DNA from: Acidobacteriota bacterium | GTDB lineage: Bacteria; Acidobacteriota; Thermoanaerobaculia; Multivoradales; Multivoraceae | DNA length: 64,000 bases | Assembly: GCA_029263415.1 (NCBI GenBank) | Contig: JAJCXN010000056.1 | Location: forward strand, 124,001 to 188,000 | Direction of reading: 5' to 3' | Shown: positions 15,077 to 22,609 of the stretch, in pieces | Layout: each line of letters begins with the position of its first letter | How positions within the stretch are numbered: the stretch's first letter is position 1 | Position numbers and translations under genes: made by a program | The notes under the pieces: generated by a model | What the model saw: only the letters and a program-made list of their open reading frames with translations | What the model was told of the DNA's origin: nothing | Database searches by the model: none

Positions 15077-17665
15077 TCAGTCCTCAGCAACCGGAAACAG
15101 CGCTCCCAACATCAGGTGCGTGCGATTCCTCCAGCTCTTGAAGTCGCCCGTACTCTCAACCATTCCTCCATGCATGGTGACGCCCCGAGCGGTGAGTCCT
15201 TCATACACCTGTCGAGCTGCTTCGCGCATGTCCCAACCCTCGCTGGGGCTGCGAGTGCCTAGGCTCCCCCACTCGACATAGCCGACCATGTTGGTTGAAC
15301 CACCGATTGCTAAACCAGCCAAAGCTCCCTCAACCTCTTCGTCGAATCCGAGGAACCCCTGCACACCAAACTTGCCAATGAGCTCAGGTTCTGCGCTCGC
15401 ACGCGCTGGCGGCTCGACCCCTCTGAATCCCATCGACACTAGGGCTCGCGACGCTGCGTCTGTGCGGGTGCGGAAGGCACCATCCACAGCGTCCGTCACA
15501 GTCTTCATGGAGAACGCATCCGGCCGAGGGAGCCCGCCATCGATGAACACCACAATGGGTGCCTCGAAGTCGCGGTCTGCGGTGGCGTTCAGCGTCTCGA
15601 TCCAGCGCCCTACACGCGGGTCGCGCAGCCCGGCCCACTCCATGACGTAGACCGTGGGATAGAGCCGGTCCGTGGATGTCTCGTAGTCCGGTGGTAGCCA
15701 GACGTCGAAGGGTTCGGACAACGCTCGCTGAAGTCGTTCGTCCGCACCATCCGGCTGAGGCACCGTGACCGTTGCACTGCTACCCGAGCGCACAGGTTTC
15801 GGTGGGTCAACGAAGTGAGCTGCAGGTCCTGGCCAGCCGGGCGTAGAGAACACCGAGACCTCTACTGGCTTGCCTCGTACCCAGTTGGTGTTGTAGCCCC
15901 ATACAGTGTTGAAATCGGTGTGTGGGTTCAGTGGGTCAACGATTGGTTCGACATCGATCATCAAAAAGTAGGCGTACTGAAGCCGGGCTTCTACTTCGGC
16001 CTGAAACCACCATAGGTCGGTCCCCGCCAACCGCTGCAACGGCTCTTCTCTGCGCATGCCAAGAAAATCGCCAGCAATACCGACATCGGTCGCGTCGCCG
16101 CGCCACAAGAAGAGCGCTCGTTTGCCGTCGATGATTGGCGTTTCGTTGGCTGCCAAGAAGGCGGTGACACGATCGGCAGTGGTCTGCACATCTGCGGCTA
16201 GAAGAGCCGCCAGCTGAGGCGGCAGATCACCCTGACCGGCGCTCGCAGTTCCGCCATCGCCGCCCGCCCCTACAGCGGCATCGCTGATCCGAACGGGAGT
16301 GGCTACTCCATCGTTCACTCCGCTGCGCACCAGGTCGACCCGAGCTATCTCGGTCATGCTCCGCACGAACACCGCATCCAACGACTGCGAATAACTTGGC
16401 GTTGTCCAAACGATGTTCTCGAATAGCTCGCTGGTCGCCACCTCACTCCAACCGCCATCGATGTTCGCCAAGTGCAACGAGCCGCTCTTGGTGATCACCA
16501 CCAGTTGTTCGTCGACTGCGATCAAGAAGCCGTCACCGGGCGCACGCGACCGCCATAGCCGTTCGCCGGTGTCAGCCGAATAGGCGGAGAGCAAGCGCGA
16601 GGTGTAACCCACCAACGTATCGCCGACAACGGTAGCCGGGCTATAGGTCTTGGTTAACGCGTTGCCCTGCCACACAACCTCGGGCGCAGGGAAGTCGACC
16701 CCTGAGTCACTCGACGCGGTAGCGGCCGCAGACGCTGTCGATCCAGTCGGCGGCTGCAGCACCACTGAATAGTCATCAGACGGTGTGAAGAAGATGCGAG
16801 AGTCGCCCACCGCCATCGGACTGGTTGACAGAACAAACGCCGAGCGCCCCTCGAACGGCCAGCGCCACAACACGGTGCCCTCTTCTGGATCTAGGCCACC
16901 TACCCACTCGTTACTGGCGAAGACAACCTGTTTCCTACCGTTCACCTCGATCAGCTTCGGCGATTGAGAATCGATCGGGCCCGGGAATGCCCGCCACGCG
17001 ACCTTGCCCGAATCGCGCTCGAGCGCTGTGACCACCCCAGCCTCGCCACCAATCTGAAAGAGCACCAGATCGTCCACCACCAAGGGTGAAGACGCAAACC
17101 CGTAGTACGGCGGTTCAATCGGCTCACTGTCTCCTTGCCCAAGATTCAGCCGCCACCGCTCCTTGCCGGTCGCAAGCTCGACAGCGAGCGCTATCCCGCC
17201 CGGGCTAATGGCATAAGCAGTACCGTCGCTGATTGCCGGGCTCGCAATCACTCCGTCGAGCGAACCGCCGTGCCCGATCATCGCTTTGTCTAAGGGAACG
17301 ACCCAAGCCTCACCGCCATCACTGGTGCGCAGCGCGAGCAGCACGTCTTGCTCTCCTCTTCCAGCACAGGTCACCAACAGGTCGCCAGAAACGGCGATTC
17401 CTGAATAGCCACTCCCAATGCTGCGTTGCCAGGCCGTTCTTAGACCTGAGGCCGGCTGAGAGTGCTCGGAACTCAGGCTGCCGTCCCCTTCTGGGCCTCG
17501 GAAACTGGGCCAATCGTCGCTTGGCGCGGCGAGCACTTGAGAAACTGGGACCATGGACAGCGCAAGCGTCCAGACCAGGGCCGTGGTCCTGGTCCTGGTC
17601 CTGGTCCTGGCGAGACTTGATTCGGGAGGAAAGATTCGAAGGTGAGTCGTCACTGAGTAGGCCAT
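15077..17665 (-). CDS. Exported PQQ-type beta-propeller fused to E-set and esterase-like domain
   Basis: The 862-residue protein has an unusual arginine-threonine-rich n-region (RTRTRTRTT) and a hydrophobic core (LVWTLALSMVPVSQVLA). Residues about 50-450 are PQQ-like propeller blades (GELLW-type strands such as GEAWVVPLD, GKERWRLNLG, GTVLWRWPFEG). About 510-600 is an immunoglobulin-like E-set domain (VGIAGDFLGM, LWWFQAEV, YAYFLMID) as found before enterochelin-esterase-type hydrolases. About 655-862 is esterase-D-like (FDVWLPPDYETS, LYPTVYVMEWAG). The nucleophile region reads LVSMGFRG, and the usual C-terminal GGHDW histidine motif is replaced by TGDFKSWR, so the esterase may be inactive. The start has only a weak ribosome-binding site. 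Confidence 0.8.
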   Translation of the reverse strand: MAYSVTTHLRIFPPESSLARTRTRTRTTALVWTLALSMVPVSQVLAAPSDDWPSFRGPEGDGSLSSEHSQPASGLRTAWQRSIGSGYSGIAVSGDLLVTCAGRGEQDVLLALRTSDGGEAWVVPLDKAMIGHGGSLDGVIASPAISDGTAYAISPGGIALAVELATGKERWRLNLGQGDSEPIEPPYYGFASSPLVVDDLVLFQIGGEAGVVTALERDSGKVAWRAFPGPIDSQSPKLIEVNGRKQVVFASNEWVGGLDPEEGTVLWRWPFEGRSAFVLSTSPMAVGDSRIFFTPSDDYSVVLQPPTGSTASAAATASSDSGVDFPAPEVVWQGNALTKTYSPATVVGDTLVGYTSRLLSAYSADTGERLWRSRAPGDGFLIAVDEQLVVITKSGSLHLANIDGGWSEVATSELFENIVWTTPSYSQSLDAVFVRSMTEIARVDLVRSGVNDGVATPVRISDAAVGAGGDGGTASAGQGDLPPQLAALLAADVQTTADRVTAFLAANETPIIDGKRALFLWRGDATDVGIAGDFLGMRREEPLQRLAGTDLWWFQAEVEARLQYAYFLMIDVEPIVDPLNPHTDFNTVWGYNTNWVRGKPVEVSVFSTPGWPGPAAHFVDPPKPVRSGSSATVTVPQPDGADERLQRALSEPFDVWLPPDYETSTDRLYPTVYVMEWAGLRDPRVGRWIETLNATADRDFEAPIVVFIDGGLPRPDAFSMKTVTDAVDGAFRTRTDAASRALVSMGFRGVEPPARASAEPELIGKFGVQGFLGFDEEVEGALAGLAIGGSTNMVGYVEWGSLGTRSPSEGWDMREAARQVYEGLTARGVTMHGGMVESTGDFKSWRNRTHLMLGALFPVAED
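17585..17608 (-). repeat. Hexanucleotide microsatellite in the signal peptide
   Basis: Four perfect copies of GGTCCT (plus strand) lie in the signal-peptide coding region and give alternating Arg-Thr. Gain or loss of one unit keeps the frame and changes n-region charge by one. Confidence 0.7.
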
Positions 17666-17989
17666 CCGCTTCTAGTTGTATCTGTAGGGCTTGTTCGCTG
17701 ACACGATTGTGTACGAGCAAGGCTATGCGCAGGGTTATGTGCAGGGCCCGGATGTTAAACGCAGTCGTGAATACTCAGTTTCAGATCGCGCGAAGAATGC
17801 AGAATGCGCATGGAAATGCGGTTAACACATACTGAATGCTGCGACCCCATCTTCCACTCCAGTCAGCAAGACAAGCACAGGCCCGTCAAGTAGTCATAGG
17901 CTTAGTGGCAGGCGATGACATGCAGGCCTTGCTTCAAAACTTGGAATCGAGAGTGCCCCAGCGCCGTTAAGAGTACGGGTGAACCCAGA
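17666..17989. other. Divergent intergenic region, no feature seen
   Basis: These 324 bases must carry divergent promoters for the PQQ-propeller and DUF3667 genes. I see no clear promoter pair, RNA or repeat. Confidence 0.5.
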
Positions 17990-18778
17990 ATGAACAACAT
18001 CGATAAGAGTGCCGCCACTTGTCTGAACTGCGACGCTCGGGCCACGGGAGAATTCTGCTCTGAGTGTGGTCAGCAGCGGATCACTGAAAGGCTGACCGTA
18101 CGCTCGGTGCTAACGGGTGCGCTGGGCGATCTGCTGAACCTCGAGGCCGCGTTCCCGCGTACCTTTGTGCATCTGTTTCGCAACCCCGGCGGAGTCAGTG
18201 CCAGTTACGTGGCTGGTAAGCGAACGGGATACGTGGCTCCGGCTCGCTTTTGTTTTGTCGCTTTGGCGACCGTAATACTGCTTCGGGTAGCCACCGGAGC
18301 GACGATACCGAACCTAGAGCTATCCGACGAACTCAGCGCGCCAGGAGAGCGAGCTCAGTACGTCGGTCAACAGGTCCGAGCTTTCATTGAGCCAAAGCTC
18401 AATCTCTTCGTATTCGCCGCACTTCCGGTCGCCGGACTTGGCCTGACCCTACTATTCGGTGGCTTCTCCCGCAGACCAGAGCGCCGAGAACAGAACAGGA
18501 ACTACGCCGAGATCATGGTACTGCTGCTCTTTGTGGTGGGTGAGGTCTACTTGCTCAGCATCGCCCTATTGCCGCTGCAAATAGCGTCACCCACTGGTGC
18601 ACTTCCGATTCGGATCGGGCTGCAGATCATCTTCTTCACCTGGGCCACACGCACCTTCTTTGCAACCCGGGGTGTCAAAGGGGTGATCCAGCTGACTCTG
18701 GCCAACATCATCTACTTTCTTTCCCTTGTCGCAACGATTCTTGCGCTGAGTCTGCCAGCCGTCCTCAGTTCACTTTAG
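17990..18778 (+). CDS. DUF3667 family membrane protein with N-terminal zinc ribbon
   Basis: I chose the ATG at 17990, giving 262 residues; the frame is open further upstream but without protein character. The N-terminus holds two CxxC knuckles (CLNC and CSEC, 11 residues apart), a zinc ribbon. The segment LTGALGDLLNLEAAFPRTFVHLF then leads to KRTGYVAPARFCFVAL, the family pattern of DUF3667, and about five membrane helices. The function is unknown. In other bacteria the family is thought to be a membrane protein with a cytoplasmic zinc ribbon. The ribosome-binding site is weak. Confidence 0.82.
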   Translation: MNNIDKSAATCLNCDARATGEFCSECGQQRITERLTVRSVLTGALGDLLNLEAAFPRTFVHLFRNPGGVSASYVAGKRTGYVAPARFCFVALATVILLRVATGATIPNLELSDELSAPGERAQYVGQQVRAFIEPKLNLFVFAALPVAGLGLTLLFGGFSRRPERREQNRNYAEIMVLLLFVVGEVYLLSIALLPLQIASPTGALPIRIGLQIIFFTWATRTFFATRGVKGVIQLTLANIIYFLSLVATILALSLPAVLSSL

Positions 18779-18854
18779 CGACGCAACGCCAGCCTAAGAC
18801 GCCACGAGCCTCCCGAGGCGATTCGGTTGCCCCTCTTCTGCAACTTCGGTTACC

Positions 18855-18882
18855 GTACTACGTACTAAGTACTAAGTAGTAA
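18855..18882 (+). promoter_or_regulatory. Four tandem 7-bp repeats, candidate PadR operator
   Basis: GTACTAC, GTACTAA, GTACTAA and GTAGTAA follow head to tail 22 bp before the padR start, flanked by GTTAC (18849-18853) and GTAAC (18879-18883). PadR proteins commonly repress their own operons, and the site overlaps where the promoter should be. Confidence 0.6.
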
Positions 18883-18904
18883 CAACCAAGGGAGATCAGG
18901 ACCG

Positions 18905-19264
18905 ATGGCACTTGACCGTGAATGGATGCGAGGCGCAGCCCCACTAGCAGTTGCGACCCTCTTACAGCGAGGCGAGATGTACGGCTACGAACTCTGCGCC
19001 ACCCTCGAAGAGGAATCGGGCGACCTCTTAGAGCTCGGACAATCCACCGTCTACACACTGCTGTATTCACTCGAACAGCGTGGCTATGTGTCAACCACAA
19101 CACGCGTCGCTCCCACGGGGAGAAACCGCAAGTACTACCGACTCACCGCAAGTGGCGAGGCATGGCTCGAGAACCAGCGGGGACAGTGGTCAGCCCTGGT
19201 AGAAGGACTCGGCCGCCTAGGCGTTAAGACCGGCAAGCTAGCTAAAGGAGCTGCGGGCTCATGA
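18905..19264 (+). CDS. PadR family transcriptional regulator
   Basis: The 119-residue protein has the PadR winged-helix pattern: PLAVATLLQRGEMYGYELCATLEE, then STVYTLLYSLEQRGYVSTTT, then RKYYRLTASGEAWLE. A short C-terminal helix would serve dimerisation. Its stop overlaps the start of the ADOP permease by 4 bases (ATGA), so the two are co-translated. This arrangement is typical of acidobacterial PadR/permease pairs and implies that PadR controls the permease. The start is preceded by GGGAGA and AGGA. The inducing ligand is unknown. Confidence 0.93.
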   Translation: MALDREWMRGAAPLAVATLLQRGEMYGYELCATLEEESGDLLELGQSTVYTLLYSLEQRGYVSTTTRVAPTGRNRKYYRLTASGEAWLENQRGQWSALVEGLGRLGVKTGKLAKGAAGS

Positions 19265-22011
19265 GTATCAAGCAAACAAAGCAAAGCCCGAAGATCGACA
19301 CCCTGATTCAACAAGCCACCGACCACCCTGGCATCCCTCTGGACCAACGCGAAGTACTGCGCAGAGACCTGCTGGACCACTTCGAAGAAGGCCTGGCCGC
19401 CGGGCAGTCTGTGGACCAGCTAGTGAGGAGCTTCGGCGACCCGATCGAAGCAGCCCGACGGATCGCCATGGTTTGTGCGGATGAGGCAGATACAAAAGCG
19501 GCCACCTCCGACGTCATCGCTGGCTTCTCCACCTCAAAGCGCGGCTCATCGCTTGCTTCGATCTTGTGGCACGAACTCGGCACTTCACTGCGCAACCTCA
19601 TGCGCAGTCCGGGCTTCAGCGCCGTCGTGATGCTGACGCTCGCGCTCGGTATCGGCGCCAACACCGCAGTGTTCTCGGTGCTCGACACAGTCCTGATCAA
19701 ACCGCTGCCGTATCCCAATCCACAAGAGTTGGTCACCGTTCAAGAGACATGGAGAGACAACCCACCCAGCTTCGCCTACACGCGCGCGCCCACAAACGCT
19801 GAATTGAGCACATGGGAGGACGTCTTCAGCGGTGTAGCCACGATCTACACCTATCGCGAAACAGGCGCAGACCTCGTCAGCGATGATGGCTCCACCCGCC
19901 TGATTACCAGCTACGTGTCCGCAAGCTTCTTCGAGACTCTCGGCGCGGCGCCTCTGCTCGGCCGCACGTTTTTCAAAGACGAGTCGCTGGGTCCAGGCCA
20001 GCGCGGCGACGACACCGAGCGCCCACGCGTCGCGGTGCTCTCCCACGAACTATGGAGAAAGCAGTTCGGCGCCGATTCAGCAGTGCTGGGTCGAAGCATC
20101 GAGCTGGACGGCAACCTCACCGAGGTCGTCGGCGTCATGCCACGCGGATTCAGCAATCCCATGGGTTCCAAAGCGGACCTTTGGATTCCTCAAGACCTGC
20201 GCTTAGGCGGCAGTAACAACTGGGGAAACTACTACCTCAACACCATCGCACGGCTTCGAACCGGCGTCTCGATCGAGCAAGCTGCAATCATGACCGACAG
20301 CCTGATCGCTGGTGTTCGAGAACAACAACCCGATTCAGGAGAATGGGGCATCGCCCTTACCCATCTTCAGAGCGATATCGTCGGCAAGGCACGCCGAACA
20401 ATGCTCTTAATCCTTGCTGCAGCTGCTGCGCTGGTGCTGCTCAGCGCCTGCGTCAACGTCGGCAACCTAGTCTTCGCACGCGGAATCAATCGTGAGCGCG
20501 AGATCGCGCTGCGCGGCGCACTTGGTTCGGCACGAGAAAGGCTGATGAGCCTTCTCATCCTCGAAAATGCCTGGTTGGCCCTAGGCGGTAGCGCGCTAGG
20601 CCTCGTGCTCGGCCTCGGAGGAGTCAAGGTCCTGCTAGCTGCGGCGCCTGATGCGCTACCTCAAACAACGACCCAACCCGGACTCAGCGCTGCGGTGTTC
20701 TTTGCAGGCATGGCCGCGATGGTCACCTCGCTTTTGATCTTCGGCATTGGGCCCTCGCTTATTCTCGCGCGAGTCCCGCTGGCAAAAGCGCTGAGCGGTC
20801 GCGGCCGCGGTGGCACCGAATCTCGACGTCTGAGGCGGCTCCGGTCGCTGTTTGTTGTGGCCCAAGTGACAGTCGCACTAGTCCTTCTTATCGGTGCCGG
20901 CCTGCTGATGCGCAGTTTCGCTGAGATCAGAGATGCGCCCTTGGGCGTCGCCCCGAAACAGGCCCTGACCTTTGAAGTGCACTTGCCCACCGCTCGATAC
21001 GCCACAGGCACACAGCGCATCGACTTTCACGACCAATTCCAAGAACGGGTTTCAGGACTGCCCGGTGTCACCGCAGTCGGCGCCGTCTCATGGCTTCCCC
21101 TCAACGGGCGTTACCACACGTGGGGCCTTGCGCAGGCGCAGGAAGCCGCGGAGGATCACGAATCCGAAGCAGAGTTCAGCCCGACCGATGTTCGGGTCAT
21201 GGCCGGCGACTACTTCGCAGCAGCGGGGCTTCAGCTATTGAAGGGCAGACCCCCATCGCGGGCCGATCAAACCGGCGAGCCAGTCATCTGGCTCAGTCGG
21301 ACCGCCGCCGAGAAGACATTTGCAGACCAGGACCCGGTGGGCCTCTCGGTCACTACCAGCGGCCGACCCTGGGAGGTGGCGGGTGTTGTTACTGACGTTG
21401 CGGTCGACGCACGTGGCACCACGTTTCCAACGGTCTACATCCCTCATCGGCAGTTCGCCGACGATCGGAACTGGCCGCTAACTCAGATCGTTCGAGCCGA
21501 AGCTGACGTCGATCTACTCCGCTACACAGCGGCACAAGAACTCAAGGCTGTCGACCCTGGGCTCGTGCTATTTAGGCCGCGGCTATTCGAAGGCTACATC
21601 GACGTCGCGCGAGCCCAGGATCGTTTCGTCCTGCTCTTGATGTCAGTCTTTGCCGTCCTAGCACTCGGCCTTGTGACTGTCGGCACCTACGGCGTTCTTG
21701 CCGGCAATGTAGCTCGTCGGAGGCGAGAGATCGGGATCCGAATGGCCCTGGGTGCTGATCACCGGGCGGTTCATTGGGCCATAGTCCGAGGAGCCGTCAT
21801 CCTTGTCGCCGTAGGAATCGCGGCTGGCGCCGGAATCTCACTTGCCGGAAGCCGCTGGCTCAGTTCAATGCTGTTCGGCGTCTCCTCAACAGATGCCGCG
21901 ACATACATCGCCGCATGCTTTCTGCTGCTCGCAATGGGAGTAGGTGCAAGCCTGCTTCCCGCACTCAGAGCGACTCGGGTTGATCCAGCCAGGACGTTGT
22001 CCGAGTCTTGA
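19261..22011 (+). CDS. ADOP-type (duplicated FtsX/MacB-like) ABC transporter permease
   Basis: The 916-residue protein has a cytoplasmic prefix domain (about 1-90, with LDQREVLRRDLLDHFEEGLA) and then two MacB/FtsX halves. The first begins NLMRSPGFSAVVMLTLALGIGANTAVFSVLD. The core has the FtsX repeats around 380-540, and the C-terminal half repeats ALGLVTVGTYGVLAGNVARRRREIGIRMALGA. This is the acidobacterial duplicated orphan permease layout. No ATPase gene is adjacent, so it is orphan or borrows an ATPase. MacB-like proteins act as mechanotransmission systems for export of lipoproteins, peptides or drugs. The PadR overlap suggests inducible defence against a toxic compound. Confidence 0.93.
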   Translation: MSIKQTKQSPKIDTLIQQATDHPGIPLDQREVLRRDLLDHFEEGLAAGQSVDQLVRSFGDPIEAARRIAMVCADEADTKAATSDVIAGFSTSKRGSSLASILWHELGTSLRNLMRSPGFSAVVMLTLALGIGANTAVFSVLDTVLIKPLPYPNPQELVTVQETWRDNPPSFAYTRAPTNAELSTWEDVFSGVATIYTYRETGADLVSDDGSTRLITSYVSASFFETLGAAPLLGRTFFKDESLGPGQRGDDTERPRVAVLSHELWRKQFGADSAVLGRSIELDGNLTEVVGVMPRGFSNPMGSKADLWIPQDLRLGGSNNWGNYYLNTIARLRTGVSIEQAAIMTDSLIAGVREQQPDSGEWGIALTHLQSDIVGKARRTMLLILAAAAALVLLSACVNVGNLVFARGINREREIALRGALGSARERLMSLLILENAWLALGGSALGLVLGLGGVKVLLAAAPDALPQTTTQPGLSAAVFFAGMAAMVTSLLIFGIGPSLILARVPLAKALSGRGRGGTESRRLRRLRSLFVVAQVTVALVLLIGAGLLMRSFAEIRDAPLGVAPKQALTFEVHLPTARYATGTQRIDFHDQFQERVSGLPGVTAVGAVSWLPLNGRYHTWGLAQAQEAAEDHESEAEFSPTDVRVMAGDYFAAAGLQLLKGRPPSRADQTGEPVIWLSRTAAEKTFADQDPVGLSVTTSGRPWEVAGVVTDVAVDARGTTFPTVYIPHRQFADDRNWPLTQIVRAEADVDLLRYTAAQELKAVDPGLVLFRPRLFEGYIDVARAQDRFVLLLMSVFAVLALGLVTVGTYGVLAGNVARRRREIGIRMALGADHRAVHWAIVRGAVILVAVGIAAGAGISLAGSRWLSSMLFGVSSTDAATYIAACFLLLAMGVGASLLPALRATRVDPARTLSES

Positions 22012-22045
22012 ACCGCAACTGAGACGAAGAGCGGCTGGTTCTTGC

Positions 22046-22300
22046 TCATCGCCCTTTGATGAGACTGACGATTGCCATAAGGAGACAACCACCGACTCCA
22101 GCACCGGCAATGTCGCCAATCATTCCGCCACCGACTCCCAGCGCTGCAAGAATGGCTGCGCCACCGCTACCGCCCAGCCCGCCGCAGATCGTATTGCCCA
22201 GTAGTCCGAGGCTCTTGTCTTTCATGAGCGCGCCAACGACATTGCCGCCAACCGCACCGATCAATAATCTAACAACCCAAGTCATCAACTGACCTTCCAT
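22046..22300 (-). CDS. GlsB/YeaQ/YmgE family small membrane protein
   Basis: The 84-residue product is small, glycine-rich and hydrophobic: WVVRLLIGAVGGNVVGALM, LLGNTICGGLGGSGGAAIL, then a last helix ending LMAIVSLIKGR. This is the transglycosylase-associated/GlsB family, linked in other bacteria to envelope stress. I chose the ATG at 22300 because AAGGAG lies four bases before it; the ATG at 22285 (preceded by GGAAGG) is equally possible. It converges with the ADOP gene, 34 bases away. Confidence 0.8.
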   Translation of the reverse strand: MEGQLMTWVVRLLIGAVGGNVVGALMKDKSLGLLGNTICGGLGGSGGAAILAALGVGGGMIGDIAGAGVGGCLLMAIVSLIKGR

Positions 22301-22609
22301 CGTTCTCCTTATCGCCCTCGATCCTTCCAACGCACACAGCGACGTCGACGAATTCGACCTGATCCCAATCTGTTGTGGTGTTGATACCCAACCACGGAAC
22401 TGCCTCGAGCCGCGGTGTCAACCGGTGTCCATGTCTCTTCGAGACCAAAACAGGGCTCCTTCTCGATGCCCAAGACCTTCGCCTGCTACTGTCACGGTCA
22501 CTACCAACCCGACGAATTGCTAGAGGACCGGGGACCAAGCAGCGATCAGTCAAGAGCCCCCAATCGAGCTAAGCGACTGTTCGCCCAATGGCCCCGCGCG
22601 AGCCTTCGA
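22301..22609. other. Region upstream of the phosphatase-superfamily gene
   Basis: These 309 bases lie between divergent genes. The downstream frame is open from 22415 (GTG) and has an in-frame ATG at 22466, so part may be coding if the longer start is used. That stretch is polar with no clear family character and neither start has a good ribosome-binding site. Confidence 0.4.
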
